DNA of 64,000 nucleotides, from the NCBI GenBank assembly GCA_024811115.1, contig JAKOGH010000685.1:186001-250000 (forward strand). Direction: 5' to 3'. Shown one piece after another: positions 51,801 through 61,692 of this stretch. Every line of letters begins with the position of its first letter. The stretch's first letter is position 1. Under the pieces are notes generated by a model that did not search any database, was not told the origin of the DNA, and saw only the letters and a program-made list of their open reading frames with translations. The position numbers and the translations under genes were made by a program. This DNA comes from Terana coerulea. Lineage: Eukaryota > Basidiomycota > Agaricomycetes > Polyporales > Phanerochaetaceae.

Positions 51801-52792
51801 ACCTCATGCCTCGCCCAAATAGACCTTCTCAAGGATGAAGTCTCAGAAGCCGATCTGGTCAGCCCGACCCTTCAATCTCTCAAACGACTGTTGGAGAACG
51901 TGCCAGAGGACGACCACGACCGCCTCAAGTACGAGAAGGTCGTACATGGTCTTCTTTCGGCTTGCCTAGTGAACATAGATGCGATGAGGTTTGTACCTGT
52001 CACCGGCCTTCCTACCAGTGCACAGCCTCATCTTTGTCTTCAGAGGTCGGGAAGGACCCGCCTGCAGAAAGAAGATCAAGAACAACATGCTGGCCGCGGT
52101 GCTCGTGCTCACGATCCTCCCTCGCAAAGTGAGGCTTAGCCAGGCTGCGATTGAGCATTGTTGCTTTCTGATATCTCAACAACTGCTGGAATCTGACGAG
52201 GTAAGCTGTCACGCATTACAACTCACGACTGATGCTGACGATGGAGTAGATGTCGCTGACGGCTGCACATTGCGCTAAGACTTTGTGCATAGCGTCGGCA
52301 ATGGGCAGTCCCGCTCTGCAGCAATGCGCGCGCCTGCTGTTGCCTGGCATGATAGAGTGCGTCGCCAACGTCTCGGCCATGGACGAGAGCGAGGCCCCGG
52401 CTATTCGCGGGCAGATTGTGGCTGAGATATGGAAAGCATTTGCCGCCCTGTTCACCTCAACTTCGGAAGAAAATCGTAAGTGGAAACGGTCTCATCCTTT
52501 AATGGCTCAACGCTGACTGTCTGCAGGGCCTCGGCTGCTGGGCGTGCTGCTACCGACGATGGCCTTGCTGCTGGATCCAAGCCAAACACCTCCATCTGCT
52601 CTGCACGCACAAACAATTGCGCAGGTGTTGTCGTTCGCAACGACAGCCGCTCCAGCCTTCAAGGAAGCCACCTCCAAGCTATCACCCGAACTGAGAGAGA
52701 CACTCGAGGCTTCCGTCAGACAAGCACTGGGAGGCAGGAAGACTGCCGTGAACGAATCTCAGAAGCCGCAGATTTCTCTGCGCTCCTTCTAA
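45840..52792 (+). CDS. LAA1: HEAT-repeat protein Laa1/HEATR5
   Basis: AP-1 clathrin-adaptor accessory protein of the Laa1/HEATR5 family, acting at the trans-Golgi network and endosomes. It starts MTESPPSITTSIDE at 45840. An intron leads to TELSGENGEIYVFQWLGSNE, the start of the solenoid. HEAT units follow, for example RRTRIGLFDCYIALLDTLGS, DPMMTLLSHPVHTVRISAAW plus TLRCF, ALMALGPNFVRAHLPQLLVL and GRAGCALAFGSVYGHVGGLA. The C-terminus ends SQKPQISLRSF at 52792. The order and the length of about 2,000 residues match the family. About 17 introns splice in frame, including two divisions near 46.0-46.7 kb between short exons and one probable GC-AG intron at 51416-51471. No indel is required in the parts I checked, in contrast to NUP192. 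Confidence 0.9.
51416..51471 (+). other. Probable GC-AG intron in LAA1
   Basis: The exon ends in ATCGCGAAGAGCCAAAG; the intron starts GCGAGTGG and ends TTGACAG (56 nt). Joining in phase 2 gives a Ser codon and continues LAGQQDTSSPPQIHCLRICA in the family frame. A GT donor at the GAGTGG downstream would give the wrong frame. The alternative is a G-to-C miscall or an indel. Confidence 0.5.
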
Positions 52793-53021
52793 AGACACCA
52801 CGAGTCGTGACTTATGTACTGGACAGTGTATACCTCTCCGATATTTATGCACCGTGACTTTTGAGCACGTTGAATAAGCCTCCATGACGTGATTGCAAGA
52901 GATAGCGATGCGAATAATAATAATAGGTCCACCCCCTCCGACAATCCATGTACTCTACAAAAACTAATGCACACACAGCAACAGATATGCAAAATGAGAA
53001 ACGCCGTCCGGAAACTCTTGT

Positions 53022-55958
53022 TCAGGATGTAGCAGACGGGTGTAGACGACCTTCCCTCAGCCGCTCCTCCATACGCTCGGCCGCAGCATCATAGACGTAG
53101 TGCATCGAATGGTGCCCCCACGGCCGCTGCGACGCGGTATCAGATTCGTCGTCGGTAAGATGGTCTGAGTGCCTCGACTCGTTGGTGTGTTCATAGAACA
53201 AATCATCAGGGTCGAAGGTGGCTGGTGCAGGCGGATCAATACTTGACATGGGTGAGAAACAGGGTGTACTCACAATCGGCATCGTCACGGACGACCTCGC
53301 GTCGTTTCCCAAGTGCTTTGGCACTCGGTCGCATCCGCCCTGGGACCTCCTCGTGCGGCTCCGGCGATTCGCTGTCGCTGATCCGCATCCTGCTCGCCAA
53401 GCTCGCCACTTCCTGCGCTTGGTCGTGGTAGTACTGCGAGGAGGTCGTCATGGAGCTGCGATCCGGCGAGGGCGTGCGCGACCGTGCGACGCTGTGCGGA
53501 TTGCGCGGCCCATGCGGCGCAGGCGGCGGTCGCGCATGTGATGGTGGGCTGAGGTGGGAATGAACCGCCGGAGAGGGCACGGGCGGGAGGGGGTGCGAGT
53601 GGGCCGCGTTTGAGCTGGTTATCGTGAACGATGGCGCGGGTGACGGCGACGGCGACGAGGACGGCGAAGGAGTCTGGGACGAGCCACCGAAGTTTAGACG
53701 CGGCGGCTCCAGATGATGGACTGAGCCGTCGTGGTCGTAGTAGAGTTGCTGAAGAGTCCGCATTGAGCGGAACACGTAAGGAGAGATGGTTGACTGAAAC
53801 TTACATTCCTGTCTATCCGCGTTTCCTTCCTACTCCTCTCCTCAGCATCCCGTTCTATCCCGACGCGCTCCAGGTCGTCATACAACCTCAGCGCTTCCAT
53901 GAGCTCCTCGTTGGACTTCAGCAATGCGGCTAGAAGCAGCTCTTCTTGTGTGGCCTTGGGATGATGACTGTCTCCTGAGTCCGACCGTGTTATCGATGGC
54001 GCGTAAGTGATATCTCCAGGTCCACCGGAGCGCGTTCGTTTGGGCTGTGGCGGACTGCCTCGTCCAGCGGCCAGTCTTGACCGTTCAGCCCCAGAGGACG
54101 CCCAGGGTATTTGAGCAAATATCAGTTCCTGCGATGCTCGACAACGCGCATAGAATTCCTACCAGCTTCAGGTCAGTGGAAAAAACTGCCAGCAGAATAG
54201 TTGAACAGACTCGTATAATTTCCTTCTCTTTGAGATCCTCCGGCTTCGCAAACGCAAGGGCTTCAGAGAGCAGGTTTGCGTTGCCGCTGCCAACCTTGCA
54301 TTCCTGGAATAGTCTGCGCATGTCTTCGTCTGCGGGTATAACGCGATGCCGGGACGAAGTCTTCTGCCTAACCTGCACATAGAGGTGTTAATACTATATT
54401 GGGTTCATGCAAGCAACAACAACATACAGATGGCCTTCGAGGCATGTCTTGAGGTCGGGCTGTTAATGGTGGTTCATTAAAGTTAGGCACTGGCGGATTG
54501 AACATGGCATCTTCTGGGTCAAACGGAATACCCTATAAGAAGTTCACATTATTAAACAGCTGTCCGCCGTATATATATCACCACATAACACACCTCTTCA
54601 GGCTGATCAGTTGCCTTCACCTTCCGCCATAACCCACGGAAGCCTTCTTTCTCGTGCCGACCACCTGAAGCATTGATCAACATCGCTTATTAGATAACCT
54701 AGCATATAACGACTCCAACTGACCTGATGGACTGCCATAAGCAGCACCTGCTAGAACCTGCAGTAACCGTTCTCGCACAACTGGCGAGGACTTCGACGAT
54801 GTCAGCACGTCTTCCAGCGTTTCAAGGAACTTGCGTGAGAGGCATTGCAGGATGAATACCTCTCGGCAATTCCGAAGCATGATTGCCCAGAGCTATAAAG
54901 GGCATGAGACGGCATGGAACTGAATAGGAATGATGCGTACGTACACGAGCCGCGGATAGCTGAGCAGGAGCCTCTGCGTACCTGTATGAACGCAAGGTTA
55001 CTACGTGTTCATACAAGGTGCCTCGTGCTCGTAGATCGTGGCTGAGAGAAAGGAATGAAGGTACTAACTTGAATTCCTTCCGCAAGGCTTTCATAGCTTC
55101 CTTCGCGTGCGCTTCACTGGATGATGCGCGCTCGCATACCTCCAGCACAAGCGACCAGTCTTCCGATGCGGTAGCAGTGAGGTAGCCTGCGTCGAACGTC
55201 AATTGTAGTGTCGTTCCATGAGCACGAGCAGCCGGTGCAGCCTGGACAGGCACTCACCAATCATTCGCGTGAGCTCTGCCTGCCCTTCTTCGTCTCTCCG
55301 TTCCCGCTCCTTATGCCTCTCTTTCTCCCTCTCTTTGTCCTTACCTCGCTCGCTCGCCCTCTCCCAGAATCCCTTGCGCTCCCTCTTCTCCTCACGGGAA
55401 CTATGATCGAGTAGGTGCTCTTCGGAAAAATCCTGTTGTAGTCGCGGCGTATCGGGATGAGGATCAAGAGCTTTCAGGATACCAACCGCCGCCACCGCAT
55501 TGTTGCTGCTTGGTTGTTTCTTCTTTAATAGTCCAGGGTCGCGATCTCGCTCGGCCTTGCCATTGGCAGACTTGGGCGGGACATTGGGCGGTGAGGTGAA
55601 TGGAGAGACAGGCCTGGGTGATTGTGCGCGAAGCAAAGGAGAGCTGCCTGTGTGCAATCAAAGTAAGATTGACGGGGAATACGCGTGTTCTGGTGAACAG
55701 TATTCCGCGCACCGTCATGCGAAGACACAATGTCCCATGGCTCTTCTGATGAGACGCGAATCGAGTGGCGGTCTTGCGAGTGTTGTTGATGGGTGAAGAA
55801 ATGGCCGTTCTGCCCCGTCAGTTCACACCAGCGCAGAATCTCAAGCGGCCAGCGAGACGAACCTCTTGCGGGGTGTGCAGCACGCCAGGGCTACCGACGT
55901 CCGCCGTGGGTTTCGCAGACTTTGGCTTGTCCTTGTCTCGACTGAATAACTTCTTCAT
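53022..55958 (-). CDS. VHS-GAT domain protein (Lsb5/GGA/TOM1-like)
   Basis: Predicted ubiquitin- and clathrin-linked endosomal sorting adaptor. It starts MKKLFSRDKDKPKSAKPTAD at 55958. A Ser/Pro-rich leader (SSPLLRAQSPRPVSPFTSPP) and a highly charged helix (ERGKDKEREKERHKERERRD) precede the VHS domain (TATASEDWSLVLEVCERASS; AHAKEAMKALRKEFK; MLRNCREVFILQCLSRKFLE). The middle has DMRRLFQECKVGSGNANLLS. The GAT-type helices are EFYARCRASQELIFAQIP and ELLLAALLKSNEELMEALRL. A long Ser/Pro-rich tail follows, and it ends RLHPSATS with TGA at 53022-53024. An intron with donor GTGCGC (after SSHD) and acceptor CACACAG joins the leader in frame. I cannot choose between Lsb5 and GGA; no GAE ear domain is seen, which favours Lsb5/TOM1. 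Confidence 0.82.
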
Positions 55959-56290
55959 CAGCGAGAGGCTGTGGTGGGGAAACCAAATGAGAGGGTGAGG
56001 TCGGATATCAAGCAGTACTTTAACCAAAAGATGGTGTTGAGCTGTAACCTTGTATTGCACGCAGTAGACCAGCGGGGAAGCGCCGCGCCAGAGCCAAGCG
56101 GGGCAGTGCAGGGATATGCCGAGACACGTGGCGATGGTCATTAACGTCCGGAAAGGGCGCCTCCGTCTGCAGCAGCCAAATCCTTCCGCTGGCTGCGGGC
56201 CTGCGACCGCGGAAAGATGTACTAACCTCAGTCGTCTATGCTTCAAGGAATAAAGATTGTCTGTTGTACATTTTAACATCTATAATTGCG
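55959..56290. other. Intergenic region between GH3 and VHS-GAT genes
   Basis: 332 nt. It holds the promoter of the VHS-GAT gene and the 3' end of the GH3 gene's neighbour spacing. No other feature is seen. Confidence 0.5.
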
Positions 56291-58383
56291 TTATATCCGT
56301 ACTGGCACAGTGCCTGTGGCAGCCGCTTGACCAAAGATAGCGTCCACCGCGGTCTCAAGAGCGGGGATAGTAAACTCCATCGTGGCGAGCACAGCCGCAG
56401 AGCGGTGACCCAAGTCCAACCCGAGAACATCATACGGCGCGCATGTTGAAACCACAACAACCTTCGTTTCCTCTCCCACTTTCTCCAGCATCTGAGTCAG
56501 ACACTCGAGCTGCCAGCTACCCTTATCAAACCCGTTTCTGATCGCGAACACGACTCCCGAAGCGGCGTTCAAGTGTTCCTCGACGGACGGGGGGTGGGCT
56601 CCTCCTGCGAGTAGACTGCGTGGTGAACAGTCGTATACTTCCCAATGGCTTCGGCAAACGCTGTGTATGACGGCCCTGCGGTGTTACGTACGCGGCCAAC
56701 CGCGTCCCGTAATACGCCCTCCGCGTCGTCAACCGCCAGATTGATGCTCTCCATCACCGGTGTGAACAACACGACGGAACCGTCCTGAGTGGCGAGCGGA
56801 AGAACTGCCGTCGAATCGCGTACCAGCGATAGGGAAGCCCCGTACGCTTCCTTGCTCAGCTTGGCATTCTCGCTCTTCAACGCGGTCCACGCGTCCGCGT
56901 CAAAGGCCGCGGAGAGCACGTCCTCCCATGACCCCGCGAACGCGTCCTTGAGAGCGGTGATCCGCTTGCCGCCTTCTTGCAGTCGCTCGACCGTGAGCCG
57001 TCCTTCAGCAACTGCGGCATACGTTCGCTCCAGCGCCCCAAACTGGCGTTCCATTCGGTGGCAGATCATCACGATGTCTGCACCAGCCTGGAGGGCCATG
57101 ACCGCGCCCTCCTCTGAGCCGTACTTCTCCGCTACCGCCTCCATTTCGAGACAGTCCGTGACGATGACCCCTTCGTAGTTCATCTGGTCTCTGAGCAGGT
57201 CGGTGGTGATCATGCGGGAGAGCGAGCACGGGGTGTCGGTGCTGGTAATCAGAGGTAGGGCCATATGCCCAGTCATGATGCTGGCGATGCTGTCGTCCAC
57301 GACAGATTGGAATGGGACGAGCTCTGTCGCAGCTAGTGCTTCGTTTGTCTGCATGATGCGAGGAAGATCGAGGTGCGAGTCGACGTGAGTATTTCCATGA
57401 CCTGGGAAGTGCTTCGCTGACGGTGCAACACCGGCTTTCGTCAGGCCGCTACTGGCAGCCTTCACAAGTCCTGACACCTTCTGGGGATCTGGAGGTGATA
57501 TAATACAGTACAGCCAAATAACCATGTTCAATGCGACTTACCATCACCGAAGGACCTGACCCCTGAGGTTCTTGTTAGAACATTCGTGTGGTATTTCGAA
57601 GCAGAAGCGGCAATCTTACCTATAACTGGATTGCGAGGATCCGAATTCACGTCCGCCACTGGGCTATACCTGTTGCAACGTTGATAGGTGAACGGATCGA
57701 CGCTCTGTTCAAAGGACTTACGCCCAGTTGATGCCTGCCATTTTCATCTCTTGCGCAGTTGCATTATATACTTTCTCAGTGAGTTCGGCAGAGCCCATCG
57801 CAGCGAGTGCCATGGCACCTGGGCTATGGCTTACGTCAGGAAAGCTCGCCAAGAAGTATGTCATTACTCACAACTGGGTACCGCAATCGGGTTTGCTGAA
57901 CGCTGATACAAGTCCTGTGTTCGTGTCAGAACATACGGTAAATTATATAGGTATCCTTGAGACAAACCGTTCTCCTGATCAGTCCCAATCATCAGCGGGC
58001 GGGGGTGGCCTGCGTCCTTAGCAAGCTTCTGCAAGCTCTGAACGAGATCGTGAACCTGCTTTGTATCTGAGAGCCCGTCAAAGATTTGAACATGCGACAT
58101 AATATAGCAGTCTATACCTTGAATATTGCGCTTCATGAGGATGACATTGCTGTGAAGTAATGTCAGCGTTGGGAGTAACTGCGACTGAGAAGATAATATA
58201 TACCCAAGGTAGTACTCTGTAATCAAACGTTTGATGTCCTCGGAGAGTCCATGTCCATGAAACCCGAATACAAAATGCTTGAAGGCAACCAAAAGTTAGC
58301 TAATGCAGATGCGACGACAGGAAACACTCGCATTGACGCACCTGGCCTATCTCACGCTTAAGCTCCTCTGACAGTTCAGTCAT
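56291..58383 (-). CDS. GH3 beta-N-acetylglucosaminidase (NagZ-like)
   Basis: Glycoside hydrolase family 3 enzyme releasing N-acetylglucosamine from the non-reducing end of substrates. It starts MTELSEELKREIGQ at 58383 with no signal peptide, so it is probably cytosolic. The order is HFVFGFHGHGLSEDIKRLI, VILMKRNIQ, LMIGTDQENGLVSAFSKPD, FPGAMALAAMGSAELTEKVY, MKMAGINWAYSPVADVNSDP and VRSFGDDPQKVSGLV. The family core is AKHFPGHGNTHVDSHLDLP, whose His-x-Asp-Ser-His motif holds the acid/base His of the NagZ type, followed by EGVIVTDCLEMEAVAEKYGS with the nucleophile Asp. An extra C-terminal domain ends TGTVPVRI with TAA at 56291-56293, giving about 550 residues. One C seems missing from the C-run (G-run on plus) at 56589-56594; without it the frame stops at 56569. 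About eight introns. In fungi this group may recycle chitin or cell-wall products; the substrate here is inferred. Confidence 0.9.
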
Positions 58384-58721
58384 AGTGTTTCACTTGAGGG
58401 GGTTGGGTGTGGAATATTGAAAGGGAGGGGTGGACATTCAGCGCAGCACAAGCTAAATAGTCTATAGCTATCTGAACAAGCTTTAGTTGCATCATGGAGT
58501 GTATGAAGTGGAGGTCATTGGGTGTGAGAGGGAACCTTGATGCCGGTCCGGACGACGTGTGAGATGTCTCGGCCAAGTCCGAGATCACATCGGTACCGGC
58601 GGGTAGACGGGATTCCTTATTCGTCTGCACGTCGGACGCCACTTGGGCGTCTCCGAACTCTCTCTCATTGACTGCCAACTTCTTCTCCCTCGCTCGCTCG
58701 TTTTTGGTACACGTCGTACAA
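58384..58721. promoter_or_regulatory. Divergent promoter region, GH3 gene and 58722 gene
   Basis: 338 nt between two start codons on opposite strands. No TATA box or other clear element is seen. A reading on the minus strand has no family resemblance. Confidence 0.4.
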
Positions 58722-60049
58722 TGCAGAGAGAATCTGACTTTGATGTACGTGTTTTCTTCTTCTAATAAACTGCAAACTAGGCTCAGAGTGTGCCCCTCAG
58801 CAGGATGCGCGTCCAGCTAAACGGCAGCGCATGATGCTGCCGGACGGTTTCGCGGCTGCCTCTGCGCCTTCGAAACCGTTGAGGAACATCATCCAGGCGC
58901 CACAATTTATTTCAGGATTTACCGGTAGCTCCGGTTCAACTCCAAAACCATCGACTTCAGCTATCCGAAAGAAGCCTCAGTCAATACCTATCGCCAACGC
59001 TCGTTTTGAGAAGCCCTCGTCCAAGGATGGCTCAGATACCAAGTGGAAAGTGTTAAAGCCACCTCCTCAGCCTATGATACCTTTGATGGGCCCCGCGACA
59101 CGTCTAGCGGGGCCCAAGCTTGCAACCTCCGTGAACACTCTGCGTCCTGTCCTACCTGCTCAACTTCCTACCACTCCTGTCAAGGCCAGAAAAATCCTGA
59201 AGCCGCCTGTTCTTGCACCGCAACCTGAAGCTTCTTCCTCAAGTAAATTGAAGCCTATTCCCGCTCCTCCCCCTCTTGTTGCGCGGCGCAATACAACTCC
59301 AGCGAACACGAAGCCCGCGGTGAAGAGCATTTCCACCACACGGATAGCGCTCGCCACGGATATCAACACCGAGCAAGGCACCGCTGAGCTGCTGTCCATT
59401 TTCCTGCAGCAGCATGGCACGGGCTTTGTGGACCCTACGGAACGCGAGTTGAAGCGTGGTTTAGAGCAGAGCCCTGAGAAGCGGAGTAAGGCAAAGAATG
59501 CCAAGTACCTTCGGTGAGTGGCCTACTGTCAAGCGATGCTGCTGATTCAAATGGTCTGCTATCTACAGAGGTGGGCTTGCAGAAGCTGCCAGTCGACAAC
59601 TCAATGCCACCAATACGAGCCAGCTGCTCTGGGAAGCCGATCTCTCCCGTTCGCTACAGAAGGGCAGAACCATGAAGGCTGACCTCCACATGCGTATACT
59701 CTCGGTTGTATGCACGGCGCCAGACTACACTGGCAACGCGAAAAGTCCTCATGCGCCTCGAGTGGTCCTTGCGCGTTGTATGGTGCTCACCTCGGAGGCG
59801 CGAGACATCCGGAGAGGAGAGACCACCGTGCTGTTTCGGCTGAACGAACGCCGCGACCCTACCTCGAAGCGGTCCACGAAGTTGCAAGAGGGCATGGACG
59901 TGAACGTGTGGCGGCCGTGGACGCAGATATCGTGTCCAGCACCCTCTGACGGCGACCAGACTGATAGTAAAGCGAATGTTGTGCGATGCTTTTCTCGTTT
60001 CCATACGTTTACACCGAAACTCAATCCAATCGAGGCCTTGTTCCCTTAA
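58722..60049 (+). CDS. Unrecognised Pro/Ser/Lys-rich protein with a conserved-looking C-terminus
   Basis: I do not recognise this gene. It starts MQRESDFD at 58722; a short intron (about 36 nt) leads to RPAKRQRMMLPDGFAA, whose basic KRQR could be a nuclear localisation signal. A long Pro/Ser/Lys-rich segment (IRKKPQSIPIANARFEKPSS; RPVLPAQLPTTPVKARKILK) precedes a helical block (GTAELLSIFLQQHGTGFVDP). After an intron (CGGTGAGT...CTACAG) the C-terminus reads MKADLHMRILSVVCTAPDYT, VVLARCMVLTSEARDIRRGE, TVLFRLNERRDPTSK and LQEGMDVNVWRPWTQISCPA. This alternation of beta-strand-like stretches could be an OB-type fold, which is inference only. The stop is at 60049. The first splice is the weakest part. 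Confidence 0.6.
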
Positions 60050-60238
60050 CTTTGCATTGTGGTCGGCGCTACGGTACCCGGGGTCCTCCTCACTGATTGA
60101 CAGGTAGCTTGCTCCGCCACTAATGAGAATGCTTGCGGTGCGGCCCGCCTCTTGCACTCGACGCACAATACACCTCTTAGCGGTGACCCTCGCAGCAACA
60201 TCCGCTCTCTCTGTAGTCAGCTGCAGACTACTAACGCA

Positions 60239-61113
60239 ATGCCCAAAGAATCAAAGAAGGTACGCGTGTACGCAGCTCCGGAGTATATGCACCGTAACCT
60301 CATATATCGAATTGCAGAAACTGACTCCGACACAACAGTCTTCTGGTAGTGATGATAGGTAAGTCATTCCTGGTAGTTTAGTACGCAGATTTGCTTATGC
60401 TACTACTAGTTTCGCAGTTGCAATGGCTCAACAAGTGCAAGGTAATATTCTGAGTGGTTATATGCGCGGTGTTCCGGTATTTATTGGAGGTGGCATTCTT
60501 CGGTTTCTAGTTTCCTGGGACAAGAAGAAAAAAGAAAGTGAAGTGAAGTTTTTGACAATCACCAAGGCGGAGCTGGGTTCATGCGTGAGACTACACACCC
60601 ACTCCGTCGCGCAGCACACATGACACACTGTCGTTCCAGGGACAGGAGAAGGCGCAGGAGTTTGCGGCTGAAGTGGAAGAAATGTACGTCCCACGTGAGA
60701 ACGAGAGTCAACCGTGTAGCAGATGCTAACTCACGTTGTCCCAGGAAGGCATCCTTGAACGCTTCGTCACGGACTACGCGGCCATCGACGATAAAATAAG
60801 AGCGTTATGGCAGGAGCTCCTCCATGCACAAGCCAAATCTCTGGTGTGTGTTTCTATCATATTAATATTGCGTATCTCAATTGCTCTCGGACTGTTCAGG
60901 ACTTTAGCGTGGCCCAGCATGCCGCTATTGCGGAAATGGACTCTGTACGCGAGAAGGGCCAAGTGCGAGGGATGGCTATAGCGAAGAAGGCCGTTGAAGG
61001 TCGGTTGTGTTCGTAGAATTGGCTCTTTGTACAATACCACTCACTCTGTTGCCGCAGATTGCAATCGTCTCGTCTCATCTTTGACAGACGGTGAATGGGC
61101 AGAATTTGAATGA
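60239..61113 (+). CDS. Small predicted coiled-coil protein, unrecognised
   Basis: A gene of several tiny exons. MPKESKK from 60239 is followed by an intron (GTACGC...TTGCAG), then KLTPTQQSSGSDD, then GTAAGT...TCGCAG. Later exons give GQEKAQEFAAEVEEM, GILERFVTDYAAIDDKIRAL, WQELLHAQAKSL, DFSVAQHAAIAEMDSVREKG and QVRGMAIAKKAVED, ending DGEWAEFE with TGA at 61111-61113. The last four exons are strongly helical with heptad-like spacing, as in a short coiled-coil subunit. No family is recognised. The splicing between 60.38 and 60.75 kb is uncertain. Confidence 0.5.
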
Positions 61114-61692
61114 TCGGTTTTGCTGCTCTCCTAGTAGTAGTCATACACCGGTCGTTTATTGCGCATTGCAATATGCTGTACGAACCACGTTTCTCTGCGA
61201 AGGGTAGGGGGGGTTGATAATGTGCGACGTGCTACCAATAAAATCAATGCTGTAGAATAAAAGAGGACTCGTCAGGTTGTGACCTTTCCCGACTGCTCGG
61301 GTGACCATATATCGTGTGAAGCGCCCATATCAGTGACGCTCTTTGACTCCTGCTTCTTGCCTTGAGCTTGCACACCGAGCGCAAAGGCAAGACCTCCAAG
61401 TCCTTCTCGAGACACAGGCCTCCTTAACTCTGCATTGTGCAACTTTACCTATTCACAGCTGCGTTAACGAGTCTGTTGAGAAGAGTAGACTCACGGAATT
61501 CAACACAGGCGACAGTGTACGATAGCAAGTATGTCGATGCTTGGCTGGAATCATAAATCGTTGGCGGTACGAGTCTCACGAACGGATCCAGAGCCCTTAT
61601 ACCTGGAAGTTGGGTTCTGAGCTGTGCTGAGAGGTCTATTGCCGTGAACCTAGGTGCGTCGCGCTAGGTCTATACCCGCCTCAGTTCTGTCG
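61114..61692. other. Intergenic region
   Basis: It contains a G-rich run near 61205-61215 and nothing recognisable as a gene. The plus reading at 61343-61525 has no family resemblance. The final part should hold the promoter of the gene starting near 61693-61726. Confidence 0.45.
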
